Source of the DNA: Rhodocyclus gracilis
GTDB taxonomy: Bacteria > Pseudomonadota > Gammaproteobacteria > Burkholderiales > Rhodocyclaceae
Length of the DNA stretch: 64,000 nt
Direction of reading: 5' to 3'
Assembly: GCF_009617575.1 (NCBI RefSeq)
Contig: NZ_WIXJ01000007.1
Span: forward strand, 89,200 to 153,199
The notes beneath the pieces are model-generated. The model ran no database searches and was not told where the DNA came from. It worked only from the letters and a program-made list of their open reading frames with translations. How positions within the stretch are numbered: the stretch's first letter is position 1; every line of letters begins with the position of its first letter. Both the position numbers and the translations under genes were made by a program. Below, one piece after another: positions 36,905 through 47,155 of the stretch.

Positions 36905-38542
36905 ATGACGCCCATGAAGCACCGAGCGCCGCGCCCTTTGCACCGCCAGCATCTGCCCTTGGCGCTCCAGCGCGGACGCGGGCGGCACTATGCGCTGGCG
37001 CTGACGCTGTGGGCAGTGGCGACGTTTCTGGCGTTCGCCTTCATCCTGCAAAGCAACGTCAGCCGCCTGACCCGCGAATTCAACGACTACGGCGAAACGC
37101 TGCAGACGCGCCTGCGCGACAAGCTGCGCGCCAACGAAGCCGTTCTCTACGGCTTCGCGAGCTTTCTCGGCGCCCGCAACGAGGTAGACCTCTCCGCCGC
37201 CACGCACTACGCCAATTCGGTACTCTCCCGCTACCCGCACATCTACGCGCTGGAGGTCGTGCGCCGCGTTGGCGCCGACGATCTTGGCCGCTTCGTCGCC
37301 GCCCAGCGGCGCGGCGGACAGCCGGAATTCGCGCTGCACGAATGTCGCGCCGACGGCAACTGTGACGAACGCGCGATGGGCAAGCGCCCGACTTACTACC
37401 CGATCGTGCTGGTCGCACCGGAAACCGCACTCTCGAAAGGCATGCTCGGGCTTGACCTCGCCACCCGCCCGCAAGCCTTCAAAGGGCTCCTGCAATCCGA
37501 ACAACAAGGCGTCGCCGTCAGCAGCAACGCCTTCCGGCTGATCGAGGGCGATCTGGCCTATCTGATGCTGCGCCCGGTCGTTCATCCGGGCGAGGCCAGG
37601 ACGGCCGATACCTATGCCATGATGGTCGTACGCGCCATCGACCTCGTACCGCCGCCGAGCGCGCTGCATGGCAACGTGCGCCACACGATCCTCCATCAGG
37701 GGGAAGAAGACGGCAAACCAACCACTGTCGCGCTGCTCAACACGGACGCCGAAGCCTCCGACGCCATCGATGCCTGGGTGCTGCCACACCTGCGCTTCGA
37801 ACGCAGTCTGGAAGGCTTCTCGCAACCGCTCTATCTCAATCTTGAGCGCCAACTGCGCCTGCGCGACCTCGACTTCAGTACGCTGCTGCTGGCGGCGCTC
37901 ACCTCGGCGCTGGCGCTGGCGCTGGTCTTCCTGTACCAGCGCGCTCAAGTCCGCCAGCAACGCGCCATCGAATTCCTCGCACTGCACGACTCGCTCACCG
38001 GGCTGCCCAATCGCCACGTGCTGCACGGACACCTCGAAAAGAGCGTCGCCCTGGCGCAACGCCGGCACTCGCGACTGGCCGTGCTCTTCATCGACCTCGA
38101 CCATTTCAAGCCAATCAACGACCGCTTCGGCCATCCGGCGGGCGACGCGGTACTGCGCCAGGCAGCGAGCCGGCTGCATCACTGCATTCGCGACTGCGAC
38201 GTCGCCGCACGGCTCGGCGGCGACGAATTCGTCGTCCTGCTCACCGACGTCCGTAGCGCGGAAGACGCCATCCACGTCGCTGAAAAAATCAGTGCCGAAC
38301 TCACCGCCCCTTACACGTTCGGCGAGGACGACATTCCTGTGGGCGCCAGCATCGGCGTCGCTGTCTTCCCCGACGACGGCGATAGCGCCGACGCCATTCT
38401 GCAAGCGGCCGATCAGGCGATGTACGCCACTAAAACCGGCGGCCGCAACGGCTTCGGGCGTTACCGCGCCGTAGCCAGCCCATCCCCCGATCCGGCCTCC
38501 GCCACCGAAGCAGAAACATCGCTCGTCGCCAACGCGGGGTGA
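36905..38542 (+). CDS. Membrane CHASE-domain diguanylate cyclase (GGDEF)
   Basis: Encodes 545 residues. A transmembrane helix (about 29-48) leads to a periplasmic CHASE-type sensor domain (about 60-300), a second helix (about 322-343) returns to the cytoplasm, and a GGDEF domain fills 355-525. The active-site loop is GGDEF near residue 438, preceded by the product-inhibition I-site RDCD at exactly five residues. DxLTGLxNR is present as DSLTGLPNR. It should make cyclic-di-GMP in response to an unknown periplasmic ligand. The ATG at 36905 or the in-frame ATG at 36914 may be used. Confidence 0.92.
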   Translation: MTPMKHRAPRPLHRQHLPLALQRGRGRHYALALTLWAVATFLAFAFILQSNVSRLTREFNDYGETLQTRLRDKLRANEAVLYGFASFLGARNEVDLSAATHYANSVLSRYPHIYALEVVRRVGADDLGRFVAAQRRGGQPEFALHECRADGNCDERAMGKRPTYYPIVLVAPETALSKGMLGLDLATRPQAFKGLLQSEQQGVAVSSNAFRLIEGDLAYLMLRPVVHPGEARTADTYAMMVVRAIDLVPPPSALHGNVRHTILHQGEEDGKPTTVALLNTDAEASDAIDAWVLPHLRFERSLEGFSQPLYLNLERQLRLRDLDFSTLLLAALTSALALALVFLYQRAQVRQQRAIEFLALHDSLTGLPNRHVLHGHLEKSVALAQRRHSRLAVLFIDLDHFKPINDRFGHPAGDAVLRQAASRLHHCIRDCDVAARLGGDEFVVLLTDVRSAEDAIHVAEKISAELTAPYTFGEDDIPVGASIGVAVFPDDGDSADAILQAADQAMYATKTGGRNGFGRYRAVASPSPDPASATEAETSLVANAG

Positions 38543-38600
38543 AGTCACGAGGGGGAGGTCGCGTACTTCGCCCCCCCCAAGCCGCCGCAACCCGTTGACG

Positions 38601-38636
38601 AAAAAAACCGCGAACCCGAAGGAACGCGGCTTTTTT
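38601..38636. terminator. Bidirectional intrinsic terminator between converging genes
   Basis: A7, then CCGCG-N12-CGCGG, then C and T6. It lies between the + strand cyclase and the - strand ferredoxin and can serve both. Confidence 0.85.
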
Positions 38637-38729
38637 CTTGACGGCGCATCGATCAAGCCGCCCGCGCCAAGCTCACAAACTCAGCACCGACGCGCCATCG
38701 CAGCGCCCAGAAGCCTGCAGAACAACGCC

Positions 38730-40150
<1,421 letters not shown>

Positions 40151-40151
40151 C

Positions 40152-41483
40152 CTATTCGCCGCCGACGACCACCGTCGTCAGCTGTGCCGGCTGAACGTGC
40201 CGCGCAAACGCCGCGCGCACGTCGGCCGCCGTCACTTTTTCGACGTTTTCCGCGTAGCGGTCGAGGTAGTCGAGCGGCATCCGGTAAAAGCCGATGGCCG
40301 CGACGTTGTCGAGAATCTTGCGATTGCTGTCGAGCCGCAGCGGGAAGCTGCCGACGAGGTTGAGCTTCGCCGCCTTCAACTCCTCTTCGGAGGGGCCATC
40401 AGCGAGAAATGTGGTCAGGGTTTCCCGCGTCAGCGCCAAAGCGGCCTTCGCCTGCGTCTTCTTCGTCTGCAAGCCGATGGTGAACGGGCCGGGCTGCACG
40501 AGGGGCATGAAATAGCTGTACACGCTGTAGGCGTAGCCGTTCTTGTCGCGCACTTCCTTGACCAGCCGCGAAACAAAGCCCCCGCCACCGAGCGTGTAGT
40601 TGCCGACCAGCAGTGGGAAATAGTCTGGATCGCCGCGCCGTACGGCGGGCATGCCGAGGAGAACGTGCGCTTGCGCCGCCGGGTGGGCGATGCGGCTTTC
40701 AGCAGGCGCCGGCGCTGCCGGCGGCGCAGGCAAGGGCGGCAGCGTTGTCTGTCTGGTATCGCTCACCGGCAAGGCAGCGGTCAGCTCGCGGGCGACAGCC
40801 TCAGCCTCGGCGCGCGACAGATCGCCGACCAGTGTGACCGTCGCCGCCGCAGCCGTGTAGTGCCGCGCATGAAAAGCCCGCAGATCGTCACGCGTCAGCG
40901 CCGCCAGCGAGGCGGGCGAAGACTGCACGCCATACGGGTGCGCCGCGTACATGCCGGACCAGAACGCCCGCGCCGCAAGAGTTTCCGGGCGAGTAAGCGC
41001 TTCTTTCAGGGCGGCGATGGTGCGCGCCTGCTCGCGCTCGACGACCGCCGCCGGGAAGCGCGGCAGACTCACGACATCACGCAAGATCGCCAAGGCCGGG
41101 CCGCGCGTTTCCGGCGCGGACAGGGTACGCAGCGACACCGACGCGCGATCCATGTCGGCCCCGCCGCCCAGTTGGGCGCCCAGATCAGCCAGGCGATTGG
41201 CGATCGCCGTCTCGTCCTGCGCGCCGGCCCCCAGATCGAGCAGATCACGGGTCAGCGACGCCAGCCCAGCTTTGCCCGGCGGGTCGAAGGCGGTGCCGGC
41301 GGCAAAATCGAGCTGCACATCGACAATCGGCAACGCGTGGTTTTCGACGAAGAAAACGCGGGCGCCCGATGGTGCCTGCCAGTGTTCGATATTCACACCG
41401 GCGTGCGCTGGCATCCCCAGAACGCTGGCCGCACACACGGAAAAACCGGCAAGCACCTTGCCGAAAGGAAAGGAGGACTTCAT
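40152..41483 (-). CDS. M16 peptidase-family protein without HxxEH (inactive-subunit type)
   Basis: Encodes 443 residues. A signal peptide is visible (FGKVLAGFSVCAASVLGMPAHA-G). Both halves of the M16 fold are present, but the zinc-binding HxxEH is missing at the expected place (AGLASLTRDLLDLGAG). The R/Y pair region typical for the substrate-binding subunit is in FVSRLVKEVRDKNGYAYSVYSY. It probably forms a heterodimer with the active member encoded 21 bp upstream at 41505. Confidence 0.9.
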   Translation of the reverse strand: MKSSFPFGKVLAGFSVCAASVLGMPAHAGVNIEHWQAPSGARVFFVENHALPIVDVQLDFAAGTAFDPPGKAGLASLTRDLLDLGAGAQDETAIANRLADLGAQLGGGADMDRASVSLRTLSAPETRGPALAILRDVVSLPRFPAAVVEREQARTIAALKEALTRPETLAARAFWSGMYAAHPYGVQSSPASLAALTRDDLRAFHARHYTAAAATVTLVGDLSRAEAEAVARELTAALPVSDTRQTTLPPLPAPPAAPAPAESRIAHPAAQAHVLLGMPAVRRGDPDYFPLLVGNYTLGGGGFVSRLVKEVRDKNGYAYSVYSYFMPLVQPGPFTIGLQTKKTQAKAALALTRETLTTFLADGPSEEELKAAKLNLVGSFPLRLDSNRKILDNVAAIGFYRMPLDYLDRYAENVEKVTAADVRAAFARHVQPAQLTTVVVGGE

Positions 41484-41504
41484 CGCAAAACCTCTCGAAA
41501 CGTC

Positions 41505-42866
41505 TCAGTGGCGGGGCGCGGGCCCGGAGCGCGGGCGTGGCGCACTTGGCAGGGGCTGCGGATCGAGGACGCCGACGGTCAGCGCATCGTCGTTAAGGTA
41601 ACGACGTGCCGCCGTCTGTACGTCAGCCGCAGTCACCGCCTTCAGCTTGTCGATCAGACGCGTGTTGTCGCGATAGGAGATGCCGACCGATTCCAGCTGG
41701 CCGATTTCCATCGCCTGCGCGAACATCGAATCGAGCTTGTAGATCTCGCCAGCGATGAGTTGCGCGCGAGCCCGCGCCAGTTCGTCGGCGTCGACACCGT
41801 GCTGCTGAATCCGCACGATCTCGGCGCGGAAAGCGGCTTCCAGTTCGGCAGGCGTCCGTCCGGCGCTCGGCGAGCCCTGCACGAAGAACATCCCGGGCCC
41901 GCGCGAGGTCGAGTCGTAGCCGGCGCCGGCATTGACGGCGATGCGCTGCTCCTTGACCAGACGCTTCGGGAAACGGGCACCTTCGTGTCCGTCGAGGATG
42001 GCGCTCAGCATTTCGAGCGCGTAGGGATCGACGTCGTTCGCCACGTCGCGGATGACCGGCGCCTTGTACGCCATCAACACCACCGGCAACTCTGCCGGCG
42101 CTTTCACGAGCAGTCGGCGCATACCGAGCTGCGCCGGTTCTTCCTGCGGCTTGCGTACCGGCAAGGCGCGCGGCGCCAGCGGTCCGTAGTAGGCCTCGGC
42201 CAGCCGGAACACCGCGTCGTGGTCGACGTCGCCGACGACGACCACATAGGCGTTGTTCGGCACGTACCAGCGGTCGTACCAGTCGCGCGCATCCTCGGCG
42301 GTCATGTTTTCAAGGTCGTTCATCCAGCCGATGACCGGTGCGCGGTACGGATGCGCCTGAAAGGCAACTGCATTCATCTGCTCGAACAGCAGCGCCTGCG
42401 GCTGATCGTCGGTGCGCATGCGACGCTCTTCCATCACCACCTTGATTTCCTGCGCGAACTCTTTCGGATCGAGCGAGAGGTGGCGCATGCGATCCGCCTC
42501 AAGACGCATCATTTCTTCGAGTTGTTCTTTCGGCGTCTGCTGGAAATAGGCGGTGTAATCGCGGTTGGTGAAGGCGTTGTCGCGCCCGCCAGCGGCGGCG
42601 ACGCGGCGGTTGAACTCGCCGGGGCCGACATTCGGCGTGCCCTTGAACATCATGTGTTCGAGCAAATGAGCAACGCCGGTCAAACCGTTCTTCTCGTCGA
42701 TGCTGCCGACACGGTACCAGACCATGTGCACCGCCGTTGGCGCCCGTCGGTCTTCCTTGACGATGACGCGCAAGCCGTTGGCAAGCTGGTATTCAAAGGG
42801 ATTGGCCTGCACCAGCAAGGGAGCAAGCAGCAGGGACAGGAGGGGTATCAGTCGCGTGCAGCGCAT
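41505..42866 (-). CDS. M16 zinc metallopeptidase, active subunit
   Basis: Encodes 453 residues. An N-terminal signal peptide (LIPLLSLLLAPLLVQA) exports it. The inverted zinc motif HLLEHMMF near residue 67 provides HxxEH, with the third ligand Glu expected about 75 residues later in ERRMRTD-region. Family members degrade peptides in the periplasm. It is paired with an inactive subunit, as in bacterial homologues of the mitochondrial processing peptidase. It is divergent from ftsY with a 158-bp shared control region. Confidence 0.92.
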   Translation of the reverse strand: MRCTRLIPLLSLLLAPLLVQANPFEYQLANGLRVIVKEDRRAPTAVHMVWYRVGSIDEKNGLTGVAHLLEHMMFKGTPNVGPGEFNRRVAAAGGRDNAFTNRDYTAYFQQTPKEQLEEMMRLEADRMRHLSLDPKEFAQEIKVVMEERRMRTDDQPQALLFEQMNAVAFQAHPYRAPVIGWMNDLENMTAEDARDWYDRWYVPNNAYVVVVGDVDHDAVFRLAEAYYGPLAPRALPVRKPQEEPAQLGMRRLLVKAPAELPVVLMAYKAPVIRDVANDVDPYALEMLSAILDGHEGARFPKRLVKEQRIAVNAGAGYDSTSRGPGMFFVQGSPSAGRTPAELEAAFRAEIVRIQQHGVDADELARARAQLIAGEIYKLDSMFAQAMEIGQLESVGISYRDNTRLIDKLKAVTAADVQTAARRYLNDDALTVGVLDPQPLPSAPRPRSGPAPRH

Positions 42867-43024
42867 GGGCAGGAGTCGCTTCTGTTAAAATGGGGAAAGC
42901 ATCTGCGGCATAGTAGCATCGCCGCCGCTGCGGCGAATCCAGCCACCGCCGCCGGCGCGATGTCGCCGATCTGCCGTGCAATCTTAGCAACAATCGACTC
43001 CCCGCCCGCCCACTGACGCCGCCC

Positions 43025-44017
43025 ATGTTTGGTTTTCTGAAAAAATCCACCGACGCCGCACATAGCGCGCCGGAATCGGTCGCCGCACCCGGCTGGCGCG
43101 AACGGCTGAAAGCCGGACTGGCGCGCACGCGTTCGCAGCTGGGCGGACTTGGCTCCGTCTTCGCCCGCGGCAAGGTCGACGCCGAACTGCTCGAAGAGCT
43201 CGAATCGCTGCTGTTGATGAGCGATGTCGGCATCGAAGCCACGCAACGTCTGCTCGACGCCCTGAAGGCCCGCGCCAAGCGCGAAAAGCTCGAAACACCG
43301 CAGGCGATCCAGCAGGCGCTGGCCGACGCGCTGCATGAAATCCTGCTGCCGCTCGAAGAGCCGCTCGACATCTCGACGCACAAGCCCTTCGTCATAATGC
43401 TCGCCGGCATCAACGGCGCCGGCAAGACGACCTCGATCGGCAAGCTCGCCAAGCACTTCCAGGCGCAGGGCAAGAGCGTGCTGCTCGCCGCCGGCGACAC
43501 TTTCCGCGCCGCCGCGCGCGAACAGCTGGAAACCTGGGGCGAACGCAACGGCGTCACCGTCATCGGCCAGGACGGCGGCGACCCGGCAGCGGTGATCTTC
43601 GACGCCATCGCCTCGGCGCGCGCACGCGGCATCGATGTCGTCCTTGCCGACACTGCCGGCCGCTTGCCGACGCAGCTGCATCTGATGGAAGAAATCGCCA
43701 AGGTGCGCCGCGTTATCAAAAAGGCCGACCCGAGCGCGCCACACGAAACCCTGATGGTGCTTGACGCCAACATTGGCCAGAACGCGCTGGCGCAAGTGCA
43801 GGCCTTCGACCGCGCCATTTCCGTGACGGGCCTGGTGCTGACCAAGCTCGACGGCACCGCCAAGGGCGGCGTCGTCGCTGCCATCGCCGCGCATTGCCCG
43901 AAGCCGATCCGCTTCATCGGCGTCGGCGAAGGCATTGACGATCTGCGCCCCTTCAAGGCCCGCGAATTCGTCGACGCCTTGTTCGCCGACACCCACGCGG
44001 GAGCCGCTGCGGCATGA
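43025..44017 (+). CDS. ftsY: Signal recognition particle receptor FtsY
   Basis: Encodes 330 residues. It is the SRP receptor that brings ribosome-nascent chains to SecYEG. A short N-terminal A region is followed by the N domain (SRP54_N, about 35-105) and the GTPase G domain: G1 GINGAGKTT, DTFRAAAREQL, G3 DTAGRLPTQ and G4 TKLDGTAKGG. The A domain is much shorter than that of E. coli. The 3' end overlaps ftsE by 4 bp. Confidence 0.97.
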   Translation: MFGFLKKSTDAAHSAPESVAAPGWRERLKAGLARTRSQLGGLGSVFARGKVDAELLEELESLLLMSDVGIEATQRLLDALKARAKREKLETPQAIQQALADALHEILLPLEEPLDISTHKPFVIMLAGINGAGKTTSIGKLAKHFQAQGKSVLLAAGDTFRAAAREQLETWGERNGVTVIGQDGGDPAAVIFDAIASARARGIDVVLADTAGRLPTQLHLMEEIAKVRRVIKKADPSAPHETLMVLDANIGQNALAQVQAFDRAISVTGLVLTKLDGTAKGGVVAAIAAHCPKPIRFIGVGEGIDDLRPFKAREFVDALFADTHAGAAAA

Positions 44018-44730
44018 TCACCGCGAGCGCCGTCTGCAAGCGTTACGCGGAAGGCCGCGAAGCGCTCAAGGATGTGAGCTTTGATATCGCCGATGGCGAT
44101 TTCGCCTACATTACCGGCCGCTCCGGCGCCGGCAAGACGACGCTGTTTCGCCTGTTCGCCGCCATTGAGCGCCCCAGCTCCGGCGGCATCGTCGTCAATG
44201 GGCAGAACCTCGCCGCACTCGGCCGTAAGGCCGTGCCTTACCTGCGCCGCAATATCGGCCTCGTCTTTCAGGACCAGAAGCTGCTGTTCGACCGCAACGC
44301 ACTCGCCAATGTGTTGCTGCCGCTGTCCATCGTCGGTCTGCCGGCACGCGAAGCCGAACGGCGCGCGCTCGCCGCGCTCGACAAGGTCGGCCTGCTCGAC
44401 CGCGCCAAGGCCATGCCGGTCGCCCTCTCCGGTGGTGAGCAGCAACGTCTGGCGATCGCCCGCGCGGTGGTCAACCGCCCGTCGCTGCTGCTCGCCGACG
44501 AACCGACCGCCAACCTCGACACCGACTCGGCCACCGACATTCTCGGCATCTTTCGCGCCTTTCATCAGGTCGGCGTCACCGTCGTCGTTGCCACGCACGA
44601 TCCACAAGCACTCGCCGACGTGAAGCCGCGCGTCCTGCGTCTCGATAGCGGACGTCTGCTCAGTGACAGCCCGCTGGGCGCTGCGCCACCCAGCGCGGGC
44701 GGACTCGCCACGGGGGGCGCGGCACGATGA
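44014..44730 (+). CDS. ftsE: Cell division ATP-binding protein FtsE
   Basis: Encodes 238 residues. With FtsX it activates septal peptidoglycan hydrolases via EnvC-like partners. Walker A GRSGAGKTT near residue 36, signature [14 protein letters not shown] near 137, and Walker B LLLADEPTANLD near 160. The C-terminal tail is Pro/Gly/Ala-rich. It overlaps both ftsY and ftsX by 4 bp. Confidence 0.96.
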   Translation: MITASAVCKRYAEGREALKDVSFDIADGDFAYITGRSGAGKTTLFRLFAAIERPSSGGIVVNGQNLAALGRKAVPYLRRNIGLVFQDQKLLFDRNALANVLLPLSIVGLPAREAERRALAALDKVGLLDRAKAMPVALSGGEQQRLAIARAVVNRPSLLLADEPTANLDTDSATDILGIFRAFHQVGVTVVVATHDPQALADVKPRVLRLDSGRLLSDSPLGAAPPSAGGLATGGAAR

Positions 44731-45626
44731 GCATCTGGTTCGGACAACATCGTGCCGCGCTGGTCGACGCCGTGCGCCGACTGGCAAGTTCGCCGCTTAA
44801 CTCGGCGCTGTCGCTGCTCGTCATCGGCATCGCGCTGGCCCTGCCGGCCGCCGGCTGGCTCGCCATCGACAATCTGCGCGCCGCCGTTGGTAATGTCGCG
44901 CAGATCCAGCAGATCAGTGTCTTCCTGACAACTGACGCCAGCGCCCGTGACATTGCCGATATCGAAAAACGTCTGCGCTCAAGCGGCATCGGCCGCTTCC
45001 GCTTCGTGCCGCGCGACGAGGCGCTCAAGCACCTGCAAGCGCGCGAAGGTATGGCAGATCTGGTCGCCGGACTGCCGCGCAACCCGCTGCCCGACGCCTT
45101 CGTCGTCGATGCCGAGAATGCCACGCCGGTCGCGCTGGAAGAAGCTGCGCGCACCTTCGCCGACTGGCCCAAAGTCGAGCATGTGCAACTCGACTCCGCG
45201 TGGGTGCGCCGCTTTGATGCCTTCCTGCGTATCGCTCGGCTGGCCGTCGGGCTGCTCGGTGCGCTATTCGCCGCCGGCCTGGCGGCAATCACCTTCAACA
45301 CGATTCGTCTGCAAATCCTCGCGCACGCAGCAGAAATCGAAGTTGCCCGCCTGATCGGTGCGGGCGACGATTTCGTGCGGCGCCCCTTCCAGTACTACGG
45401 CGCCCTGCAAGGCATGCTGGGCGGCCTTCTCGCCGTCGGCATGGTCGCCGGCGGCGGCGCCCTGCTTGCCGGCCCGGCGGGCGAACTCGCCACGCTCTAT
45501 GGCGGCAGCTTCGCCCTGCGTGGACCGAGCCCGCTCGAAATCGGTGCCTTAGCGGGCGGCGGCGCGCTGCTCGGCTGGCTCGGTGCGCAGGTATCGGTCG
45601 CCCTGCACCTGCGGCGCTTCGGCTAA
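44727..45626 (+). CDS. ftsX: Cell division membrane protein FtsX
   Basis: Encodes 299 residues. Four membrane segments are visible at about 22-42, 170-190, 225-250 and 270-290, with a periplasmic domain between the first two (ISVFLTTDASARDIADIEKRL onward), the standard FtsX layout. The LIGAGDDFVRRPFQYYG loop is the FtsE-contacting cytoplasmic segment. It ends the ftsYEX operon. Confidence 0.95.
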   Translation: MSIWFGQHRAALVDAVRRLASSPLNSALSLLVIGIALALPAAGWLAIDNLRAAVGNVAQIQQISVFLTTDASARDIADIEKRLRSSGIGRFRFVPRDEALKHLQAREGMADLVAGLPRNPLPDAFVVDAENATPVALEEAARTFADWPKVEHVQLDSAWVRRFDAFLRIARLAVGLLGALFAAGLAAITFNTIRLQILAHAAEIEVARLIGAGDDFVRRPFQYYGALQGMLGGLLAVGMVAGGGALLAGPAGELATLYGGSFALRGPSPLEIGALAGGGALLGWLGAQVSVALHLRRFG

Positions 45627-45748
45627 ACCTCTCGCGCATTCGCCGCCGCTCAGGGCGGGCCTTGCCAGTACGCTCTGTGCCCTGCCGCACAGACCGGCGC
45701 GCCGCCCCCCGCGCACGCTCGTCTCCCCTCACCCCGGTGGAGACGCAT

Positions 45749-46402
45749 ATGAAAACCGACTCGCAACTACAGCACGACGTGAGTGATGAACTCACCTGGG
45801 AACCCGCGGTGCACGCCGCGCAGATCGGCGTCGAAGCGAAAGACGGCGTGATCACGCTCGCCGGCGAAGTCGGCAGTTACGCTGAAAAATGGGCCGCCGA
45901 GCGCGCCGCGCAGCGCGTCGCGGGCGTCATGGCACTGGCCGTCGACATCGACGTCAAGCTCAACCCGCTGAGTAAACGTAGCGACGCCGATATCGCCCGC
46001 TCGGCAGAGAACGTTCTGGAGTGGATGACAGCCCTGCGCGACGGCTGCGTCAAAGTGATCGTCGAAGATGGCTGGATCACGCTCTCCGGCGAGGTCGATT
46101 GGCACTACCAACGGCAGGCGGCGGTCGATGCCGTATGCCATCTGCTCGGCGTCACCGGCGTCAGCGATCAGATCGCCATCAAGCCGGACGCCCCATTCAA
46201 TGCCATCAAAAGCGATATCGAAGCGGCGATCAAGCGACGCGTCGACGGGCACGCCAACACCGTCCACGTCGCCGTGCACGACGCCGAAGTCACCTTGAGC
46301 GGCACCATTCGCGACTGGTCGGAGCGCGATCTCGTCACGCATGCTGCGTGGTGCACGCCCGGCGTGCGCCGCGTCATCGACCGCCTGACCGTCGCCAGCT
46401 GA
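45749..46402 (+). CDS. Triple BON-domain protein
   Basis: Encodes 217 residues made of three BON domains of about 65-70 residues each, with core glycine motifs in KDGVITLAGEV, EDGWITLSGEV and HDAEVTLSGTI. BON domains bind phospholipid or other hydrophobic surfaces, and OsmY-like proteins use two of them in osmotic stress. Here no signal peptide is visible, so the protein would be cytoplasmic, unlike OsmY. GGTGGAGA precedes the ATG at 45749. A membrane-active stress gene follows 55 bp downstream. Confidence 0.88.
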   Translation: MKTDSQLQHDVSDELTWEPAVHAAQIGVEAKDGVITLAGEVGSYAEKWAAERAAQRVAGVMALAVDIDVKLNPLSKRSDADIARSAENVLEWMTALRDGCVKVIVEDGWITLSGEVDWHYQRQAAVDAVCHLLGVTGVSDQIAIKPDAPFNAIKSDIEAAIKRRVDGHANTVHVAVHDAEVTLSGTIRDWSERDLVTHAAWCTPGVRRVIDRLTVAS

Positions 46403-46457
46403 TTCCTCCCGTACCACTCCGCTCGCCAATCCCGCACTCTTCTGTGGAGAGACCGTC

Positions 46458-47015
46458 ATGAGCCAAGAATCGCTGCCGTTTTATTCTTTCAACACCCACC
46501 GCGAAGCCGACGACGCCATCAAGGCGCTCGGCGATGCGGGCTTCGACATGAAAAAGCTCTCGCTGGTCGGCAAGGGCTGCCATAGCGAGGAGCAGCCCGT
46601 CGGCTTCTACTCGGCCGGCGACCGCATCAAGGCATGGGGCGGCGTCGGCGCCTTCTGGGGCGGCATCTGGGGGCTGCTGCTGGCGCCGGCGGTATTCTTC
46701 CTGCCCGGCGTGGGCGTCGTCGCCATGGCCGGCCCGCTGGCAACGGCGCTGATCGGCGCGCTCGAAGGGGCGGTGGTCGTCGGCGGCCTTTCGGCACTGG
46801 GTGCGGCATTGAGCCAGATCGGCATGACTACTGAGCACGCTCTCAAATACGAAACCGTGCTGAAAGCTGACAAGTACCTGCTCACCGTCCACGGCAGCGC
46901 CGCCGACCATGCGCAGGTAAAAGAAGTGCTGGCGCAGGCCGATCCGCATTCGCACGCGCACGTCCTCTCACCAGCGCCAACGCCAAGCGGATTCGGCGCA
47001 CAAGCGGTGGCCTGA
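46458..47015 (+). CDS. Membrane-associated general-stress-type protein (YflT/17M-like)
   Basis: Encodes 185 residues. The N-terminal ferredoxin-like segment FYSFNTHREADDAIKALGDAGFDMKKLSL resembles general stress protein 17M. Two hydrophobic Gly/Ala-rich stretches (about 60-85 and 88-118) could form a membrane hairpin or glycine zipper. A second soluble part with His residues follows (HSHAHVL). GAGAG lies before the ATG. Pairing with the BON protein suggests a shared envelope stress role, which is inference from context. Confidence 0.75.
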   Translation: MSQESLPFYSFNTHREADDAIKALGDAGFDMKKLSLVGKGCHSEEQPVGFYSAGDRIKAWGGVGAFWGGIWGLLLAPAVFFLPGVGVVAMAGPLATALIGALEGAVVVGGLSALGAALSQIGMTTEHALKYETVLKADKYLLTVHGSAADHAQVKEVLAQADPHSHAHVLSPAPTPSGFGAQAVA

Positions 47016-47155
47016 GACCCGCTCCGTGTATCGCGCCCTCATGCCTGACGACGCGGGGCGCCGCCTCTTGTATGCTTGGCGTCAGCTTGTACGCACGCGG
47101 ACTCGGCGTGCGTCTGTCCCCACGTCGTACAGCCTCTCCTCTTGCCCAACACGCC

